Below are positions 57,213-64,000 of a stretch of DNA of 64,000 nt, one piece after another (position 1 is the stretch's first letter; every line of letters starts with the position of its first letter). The position numbers were made by a program, and so were the translations under genes. The DNA lies in assembly GCA_016858145.1 (NCBI GenBank), contig JAEHOE010000225.1:40196-104195 (forward strand). Direction: 5' to 3'. Source of the DNA: Edaphochlamys debaryana (lineage: Eukaryota > Chlorophyta > Chlorophyceae > Chlamydomonadales). The notes below the pieces were generated by a model. The model was not told the DNA's origin. It made no database searches and saw only the letters and a program-made list of their open reading frames with translations.

Positions 57213-60200
57213 ATGCACGGCGTTGCGATGGCGCTTGCCACGCCAGTGCCGGCTGCATCGCCATCGCTGTCGGCAGGCTCGCACGCCAGCCAAGGCCTGG
57301 CTCCGCGAGCACCCCAGCTACCTCCGCGATCCTACGCATACTCTCGCCGCCAGCTCATAGCGCCCGCGGCCCTAGCCCCGACCGCCGTCGACGCTTCCGG
57401 AGCCTCCTCCGCGAAGCGCTCGCGGCTTGCGCTGCGCTCCGCTTTCGCTCTAGCAGCATGGTTGCCTCCGCGCGGCTCAGCCCTGCGGACTGCCGCTACT
57501 GCTGGCGGCGACGCCGGGACCACAGCCGACGCCGCGGCGACGCCCTCTGCTGCCTCCGCCAGCCCGGCCGCCGCACCACCCACCGCGGGCGGCCAGCCCG
57601 ACCCACATGACGCCGCCACCACCGCTGCCACCGCAGCCGCACCACCCGGTACGGCAGCCGCCAGCGCTAGTGCCGTACAGAGCGAGTACGAGGAAGTCGA
57701 AGAGACGGTCTTCGCGACGGAGTCGGAGGGGGGCGGCGGCGACGCGGCGGCGGCGGCGGTGGGCAGCACGCTGGCGGAGGCGGAGCCGGCGGAGCTGGCG
57801 GGGGCGTCCGGGCGGCAGGTATGTCTTCCGTTCAGACGGTTGGGTGCGGTTGGGCACGGGTTGGTACAGGGTAGGAGCGCTCTGTTGAGAGCGTGTGGAG
57901 GGGGCCGGAGATGGGCGGACGACACATGAAGAGGGGGATGGACGATGCTGTTGGGCAGGCGTCCGCCAGGTGGTAGGGGGCCTGGCATCACCCCACAGGA
58001 CCCATGCCAAAGAATCAAAATGAGCTAGTGACAGTAGAGCTCATGGATGGGGCCAGGCGCGGAGCGGATCGGACCTGTATCTGCCGGTACAGGCTCTGGT
58101 ACGGTACGTGGCCAATTTCCGACTTGGCACCGAGCCGCCGACCTCCACACGCCTCATCCCCCCCACTCCGCCTCCACCCCCCGGCCCCACCTCCCTGCCC
58201 CAGGCCTCCGAGACCTCCCTCCTGGTGGGCAGCACCACCCCCCCGCTGGCCTACCTCCGCCACGGGGGCTACGGGTGAGCGCGGAGGGGGCCTCGGGTCC
58301 TCGGTCCTTTGGGGGGCGGGGGGGCAAGGGGCTGGGGTATAGGCCTGGGAGCGGGGCTAGGTCCTCTGTCCGGGGCCGTGGGGCAAGGGGCTGGGGGATA
58401 GGCCTGGGAGCGGGCTTGGGGACAGGCTGGGGAAGGGGCTCGGGACAGGCTGGGAGGCAGGGGTGTGTCGGGCTGTGGGGCACGCCGGTAGGCGGCCGGG
58501 CCTGCTAGTCCGACCACGAAGCAGGGCGAAGCGGGCCTGGCCTTGCTGCGGTCGCCGTCCTGGGCGCTCCGCAGCCTCCCTGCACTACCCCATCCTCTGC
58601 CTGCTCACCCAGCCCTGCTCCAGCCCCCGCCTTCCGCCCTTGCTGACCCCCCGAACACCTCCCTCCTCCCACCTCCCGCCCCCTGTTAACCCCCCCCCCC
58701 CCCAGCTACGGCGGCACGGCCGTGGGCGGCTGGGCGCTGGCCGCTGCGCTGCTGCTGGCGGTGCGCTGCGGCCGGGAGGCGGCGGACGCGGAGCGGGCGG
58801 ACCTGCAGCTGCTGCAGGTGGGGGGCGGAGGGGGGGGGGAAGGGGAAGGGGGGGGTCAGAGAGGGGGAGAGGGGGAAGGGGTAGAGGAGGGGAGGGATGG
58901 AGGGGAGAGAGGGCGGACCTGCAGCTGCTGCAGGTGGGGGGCGGGGTGGGGAGAGGGAGGTGGGGGAGGAGAAGTAGAGGAGAGGAACTTTGCATCTCCA
59001 CCCCCACCCTCCCCGCGCGCACATGCCGTGCCCCCCCACCCCCAACCCCCAGGCCTCTTCAACTCTGCATCTCCACCGCCTCCCCCATCACCCGTGCCCC
59101 CCCACCCGTCCCTCGCACCCACCCCCACCCCCCAGGCCCGGCAGGCCGAGGGCCGCGCCCTGGACTCCGACCTCCGCGCCAAGCGCAGGGCCTTCCTGGA
59201 GGAGGAGCGCCGGCGGCTGGAGGAGGAGGCGGCCAAGAGGTGGGGGGAGGGGGGAGGGAGCTGATAAAATCCGAAGCTTTGGAGAGCAAAGGGAGATTGA
59301 AGCTGAGCGGGAGAGCGTCTTGGCATCGGGGAGGGGCCAGGAGGAGGAGGCCAAGCGGTGGGGGGTGAGGCCAAGCGGTGAAGAGGGCCGCCTGAGGCCT
59401 GGATGGGCGCCCTCCGCAGCGCCGCACGTGTTACCTCGCCCTCCACCCTCCACCCTCCACCCCCCAACCTCCACCCCCCAACCCCACCCCACCACCAACG
59501 CAGGGTGGCCGAGGCCAAGGCCCGTCAGGAGGCGGACGCCAAGGAGACGGCGGAGCGGCAGCGGGCGTGGCAGGAGGAGCAAGCGCAGGAGGCCAAGCGC
59601 ATGGAGGTGGGGGGGGGGGTCAGGGGGGGGGGGACGAGAGGGGCAGGTTGGGGCAAGTATCTGTGGGAGAGAGGCGAGGGGGCAGGCTGGGTAAGCGGTT
59701 GGGACTGAGGGGAGCGGACAGGGCGTAGCTGACGAGGCGCCGAGCAGAGGACGGCGGTGGGGGGCACACGGGACCTGCGCCTTGCGTGTCGCCTGCCGGC
59801 CCCACCCCCCACCCCCACGCTTCCGGCAGCGCTGCCCGGCGCTCCGACGCCCGATGCAGTCCTTTCGCTCTGCCCTAGACCTCCGCAGCCGTTCTCTTCT
59901 CCTCCTCCCCTTCCCCTTCCCCTCCGCAGGAGGCGGCTGCTGCCGCCCGGCGCGTGTACGAGGAGCGCGAGGCCCGTCCCCCCCCTCCCCTTGCCCCTCC
60001 CCTCCGACGCGATCCCGCTCCGTAACAGGTACCTCCGCTCCCTCCCCCCGCAGGAGGCTGCCGCCGCCGCCCGGCGCGTGTACGAGGAGCGCGAGGCGAG
60101 GCTGGACGCCGAACTTGTGGCCCGGGCCGAGGTGGAGCGGCGGCTGCGGGAGGAGGCGGAGGCGCGGAGGCGGGAGGAGGCGGAGGCCAAGAGGTGGGGG

Positions 60201-63200
60201 CGGAGGGGGGCGGGGGGCGGGTGGGGGACAGGGAGGGGCCGAGGCGGGGAGGAGGGGTCAGGCGTGTGTGGCGCCTTCGCTTTTCTGGCGTGGGTTGTGG
60301 GGTAGGGTGGGTAGGGTGGGGTGAGAGCAGAAATGCGATTGCGCCACTTGGAGGCATAGCCCCCCAAGACGTGATCTGACCTGGCCTGACCTGAGAGCCG
60401 CCCTGCGCTGGGACCTGCAGGCGCGCGGAGGCCGAGGCGGCGGCGCGCGAGGCGGAGCGGCGGGCAGCTGCGGCGGCGGAGGAGGCGGCGCGGCGCGCGG
60501 CGGCGGAGGCTGCCCGGCGGGAGGCGGAGCGGCGGCTGCGTCTGGCCAGCACCTGGTGGGGGGCGTGGGGCCTGGGTGTGTGGGGGAGGGGGCGTGACGA
60601 AGAATTGGAGGTGTGCAAAGGGAGGGAGGCCCCAAACCCCCATCCCTGGCACCCCTGACCAGCCCTTGGTGGAGTGGTGGGTACCCTGCGCCTGGATGTG
60701 GGTCAACGGCTTCTGGCATAGACCAGGGAAGACTGTGGGTGGGGCTGTCCTGGATGCACGCCATCCTCGCTGCCCCTTTCGCGCCCCCTGGCGCCGGCGC
60801 GATCCCGCTCGGCAACAAACACCAATGCCCCCCCCTGCCCACCCCACCCCCCACCTCCAGGTACACGCTGTCCTTCCGGGGCCAGGTGCGCGGCCGCCCC
60901 GCCCCCTCCGGCACGGCCCTGCCGCCCCTCCCCGGCTCCGTGCGGGGCCCCGCGGCCGCCCGCCTCGTGCTGGAGGCATCGGCGCAGGTAGGGGAGGGAA
61001 GGGAGGGGAGGCGAGGGAGGATTCGAGGCCGTGTGGGACAGGGCTAGCGGCGCTGTGCCCAAACCGACTCACAGATAGATGGGACGGTGCCTAAAGTGAC
61101 GGAGATGCCGCGTCCGGGGGAGGACAAGTGGGGCAGGGCGGTCCCTGGAGTGAAGGCGCTGTGCCCAAACTCGCTCATTGCTAGACATGTTGTCCGAGGT
61201 GACTCACCCCATCCCCGCCTGCACGCCCAAATCACAGCTTTCGCACGTGACCCGCGCCGCGCCCACCCTGGACCCAAACCTGGTGGGGTCGGGCTCGGCG
61301 GAGCCGGCGGCAGCGGCGGCGGCGGCAGCCTCGGCGGCGGCGGTGACGGCGGCGGAGGCGCCCGAGGCGGCGGCGGCGGCGGCCCTGCGGCTGGTGGTAG
61401 CGGAGCTGCCGCCGCCGCCGCCGCCGCCAGTGTCGGCGGAGGCGTCGATGGGCGGCGACGGCGAGACGACGGCGGCGGCGGAGGCCGCGGCGGAGGTGGC
61501 AGCGGCGCTGGGCGGCGCGTGCGAGCGGCCGTACGAGTCGGCGGCGGCGGCGGTTGAGGACGCAACGGATCTCGCGGGTGAGGCGGCGGCCCTGGAGTCC
61601 TCACCGGATTTGGAACTAGACCACGTCCTCATGAATTGCCATTTCTGGCATCCTCTTCTCCTCTGCATTTGCTGTTCTTCTCAATGCGATCCGGGAAATG
61701 CACACCTTCCACCCATGTGGCTACGTTCCTGCTATATCTTGCTACTGTTTCTGTGCTCACCCTGCAACCCGGCCCTCCTATTGCTGCTTGCCCCCCGCCC
61801 GACAGACGCGGCCTTGGCGCCCCTGGTCCGACTGCTCGCCTCCCCCTGGCTGCCCGACCTGCCGCTGGAGCCGCCGCCGGGGGAGGCGCTGAGGGCCGCA
61901 CTGGCGCCGCCAGCGCCGCCGCCGCCGGCTGGTGCCGCCGCCGGGGCAGCGGCAGCGGCAGCGGTGGCGGCGGCAGGAGGCGCGGCGGCGGAGGCCGGGG
62001 CAGCGGGGGCGGACGGCAGCGTTGTGGCTGCAGCGGCGGGAGTGGGGGCGGCGGGGCCGGGGCCGGGTTCGGAGGCGGCTGAGGGGCAGGGGCAGCGGGA
62101 GATGGAGGCGGCGGAGCTGCGTCACTGGGCCCGCATGGCGCACCTGCAGGTGGGGTTCGGGCTCAGGATCGGGTCAGTGCATGTGGGTTGGGCCATGTGG
62201 GCCATGTGCCCCCCTGCTAACCTGCGCTACCCCCTTCCTTCCCTTCGACTCACCCCCTCACCTCTCCCCATCCCTTCGATGCCCTCACCCCCACCCCCCA
62301 CCCCGGGCCCCCACCCCCACCCCACCCCCCAGCTGCTTGCCTCTGCACGGCGCCTGGTGTGCCAGCTGGCCCCCCTGCTGGGGCCGGGGGAGGCGCTGGA
62401 GCAGGCATTCGAGGTGGGGGGCCGTCGGGGGGGTGGGATGGGCAATGCACGGGAGAGGGGCTTGCTCTCGAGAGGGGGGGGAGGGCCGGGGGGCAGGCAG
62501 GGGCCAAACGTCTTGTACCCTGGCCGGGTGTGCCGTGGCCAGTGAGTGCAAGCTTACTCTGCCACCGTGGCACAGACCCCCGCCCCCACACCCGCCCCCG
62601 CCCCCGCAGTGCTCCGTGGTGCGGCAGGTGCCGCCTCCGCCAGCGCTGCTGGACCCCGCCGCCGCCGCCCTGGCGCCGCCGCTGGCGCCGACGCTGGCGG
62701 CGGCGGCGGAGGCAGCCGGCGGAGGCCGCCTGCAGGCCGCCGTCGACCTGGTCAACGCCGCCATCGCACTCGAGGAGGCGGCGGCGGCGGCGGCCGACGC
62801 TGACGTCGACAGCGCGCCGCTGCCGCCGCTAGCGGTGGCGGCGCTGGTGTACGGCGGACTGATGGAGGCCGCCGGCTACGAGCCGCCGCCGCCGGAGGCG
62901 GCGGCGCCGGCGGCGGTGGCAGCGGCGCCGGAGGCGGCGGCTGCCGCTACCGAAGGCGGCTCCGCCGCCGCCGCCGCCGGCAAGGAAGAGGGCGGCGGGG
63001 GTGCCAGCGGCAGTGGCAGCGGCAGCGGCAGCGGCAGTGGCAGTGACGGCGAGGGGTCGGGGCCGGCGGTGGCGGCGGTGGAGAAGCTGGCCCGCTACCA
63101 GCTGGCGGAGAGGGCGCGGGGGGCGCCGCAGGACTCCCTCACCGTCACGGCGCAGGTACGGTGGGGGTCGGGGGGCGGATTGGGGCTGTGTGTGACTGTG

Positions 63201-63762
63201 TGTGGGCCGGCAGGGAGGCGCGCCCATGCGTTTGCGGGTTGAACCCTCCTCCACTCCACCCCGTTGCCCCCCACCCTCAACCCTCCCGCCCCCAGCTCCT
63301 GCGCAAGGTGCTCCCCGGCGGCCCCCGCCACCCCGTGTCCCGGGACCTGGAGCGGCTGGCGGAGGCCAACCTCAGCGCGGGGGCCAGGCAGCGGCTGCAG
63401 GTGGGGGGTGTCTGAGCGGGTTGGACAGAAGAAGGAAAGGAGAAGGCGAAGAAGAAGGCTGGAGGCGGCAGGGCAGGGCAGGGGAGAAGGGAGGTTGGGA
63501 GGGTCGAGGGCGGGGGCGGGGGCGGGGGCGAGGGCGGGGGCGAGGGCGGGGGCGACGCCAGCTCTCTTGCTGCCTCTCCGCTCCCATCTCGAAGCCCCCA
63601 ACCCCCAACCTCCCAACCTCCAACTTCCCAACCGCCAACCGCCCCCAGATCCGGCGCCAGCGCGCCGCCCTGGAGGCCCAGGCCGCCGCCACTCTGGCGG
63701 CGCAGCGGAGCGCGGGGGGGCAGCTGGTGGTGGGGCCGGGGGGGGCGGCGGAGGCGAGGTGA
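57213..63762 (+). CDS. Membrane-anchored coiled-coil protein of unknown function
   Basis: Not recognised. Exons: 57213-57818, 58204-58274, 58706-58817, 59136-59239, 59504-59606, 60054-60193, 60421-60555, 60861-60987, 61238-61577, 61806-62149, 62333-62413, 62610-63155, 63296-63400, 63649-63762; all join in phase, 975 residues. The first ~110 residues are Ala/Ser/Arg-rich with few acids, like an organelle transit peptide. A hydrophobic span (GGTAVGGWALAAALLLAV) follows around residue 235. Then comes a ~210-residue Glu/Arg/Ala coiled coil (FLEEERRRLEEEAAKR, AEVERRLREEAEARRREEA), a short ordered part (YTLSFRGQVRG), and Ala/Pro-rich segments ending with LLRKVLPGGPRHPVSRDLER. The order transit peptide, membrane span, coiled coil recalls MIC60-like proteins, but no mitofilin signature is visible. 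The AGGTGA at 63757 could be the stop used here or a splice donor leading beyond the window. Confidence 0.6.
59921..60097. repeat. Partial duplication of exon 6 start with its acceptor
   Basis: CCGCAG plus ~44 bases of coding sequence (GCCCGGCGCGTGTACGAGGA..) at 59926-59973 duplicates 60050-60097, the acceptor and first part of exon 6. Using the first acceptor leads into a stop, so only the second gives an open frame. Confidence 0.9.
60786..60831 (+). repeat. ~45-base dispersed intronic repeat, copy 2
   Basis: CCCTGGCGCCGGCGCGATCC then CGCTCGGCAAC..CACCAATGCCCC, close to 49395-49440. It lies in intron 7 of the coiled-coil gene. Confidence 0.6.
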
Positions 63763-63790
63763 GGGGGGGATGGGGCGCCGCGGACTGGGG

Positions 63791-63927
63791 CGAGGGTGCG
63801 TGGGGAAAGGGGGCGAGGGTGCGTGGGGAAAGGGGGCGAGGGTACGTGGGGAAAGGGGGCGAGGGTGCGTGGGGAAAGGGGGCGAGGGTGCGTGGGAAAG
63901 GGGGCGAGGGTGCGTGGGAAAGGGGGC
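63791..63927. repeat. 23-base minisatellite, six units
   Basis: Units of the form CGAGGGTGCGTGGGGAAAGG+GGG start at 63791, 63814, 63837, 63860, 63883 and 63905; the last two have a one-base deletion. It lies in the 3' UTR or next intron of the coiled-coil gene. Confidence 0.95.
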
Positions 63928-64000
63928 TGGGATGCGGTAAGGTAAAGGGAGGGAAGATAAACGGAAAGCTAAGACAGAACGAGCCTCTGTGAGCGTGGTG

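Overview
The window reads as nuclear DNA of a green alga (chlorophyte). It is GC-rich and its genes run to 20 short exons. The introns are C-rich with ..CAG acceptors, and proteins carry long Ala/Ser/Pro/Gly low-complexity stretches. PAS-linked guanylyl cyclases and YADD/YLDD retroelements also fit chlorophytes. This placement is an inference; no rRNA or organelle marker is present. Exon boundaries were worked out by hand from reading-frame continuity, splice-site motifs and comparison of copies, and no transcript evidence was available.

Layout. Positions 1-284 hold the 3' tail of an unidentified gene. From 800 to 23250 three head-to-tail paralogous genes (A 800-5487, B 8070-14430, C 17403-23250) encode very large PAS/guanylyl-cyclase proteins. 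Their catalytic 3' ends are almost identical, introns included, while their 5' halves have diverged strongly. A decayed DIRS-like reverse transcriptase/RNase H fragment lies between A and B. From 25927 to 35786 a 20-exon gene encodes the beta chain of eukaryotic phenylalanyl-tRNA synthetase. An upstream in-frame ATG would add a mitochondrial-type presequence, and two introns appear to start with GC.

The most unusual feature is inside this gene. Two introns carry near-identical ~660 bp blocks, each with four C/D-box snoRNA-like units whose terminal stems covary. From 37455 to about 39975 there is a 5'-truncated LINE. Two minus-strand paralogous genes of unknown function lie at 40626-41955 and 45540-46777. 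An 18-exon minus-strand gene (48737-56622) encodes an ATM1/ABCB7-type mitochondrial half ABC transporter; one of its introns has a ~375 bp polypurine tract directly at the splice acceptor. A divergently transcribed gene from 57213 encodes a membrane-anchored coiled-coil protein of unknown function and may run to the window edge.

The genes do not form one pathway. The common themes are local duplication (cyclase genes, snoRNA blocks, the two-gene family, partial exon duplications) and intron-borne novelty. Intergenic stretches of several kb (14.4-17.4, 23.3-25.9, 35.8-37.4, 42-45.5 and 46.8-48.7 kb) show no gene I can support, only short dispersed repeats.
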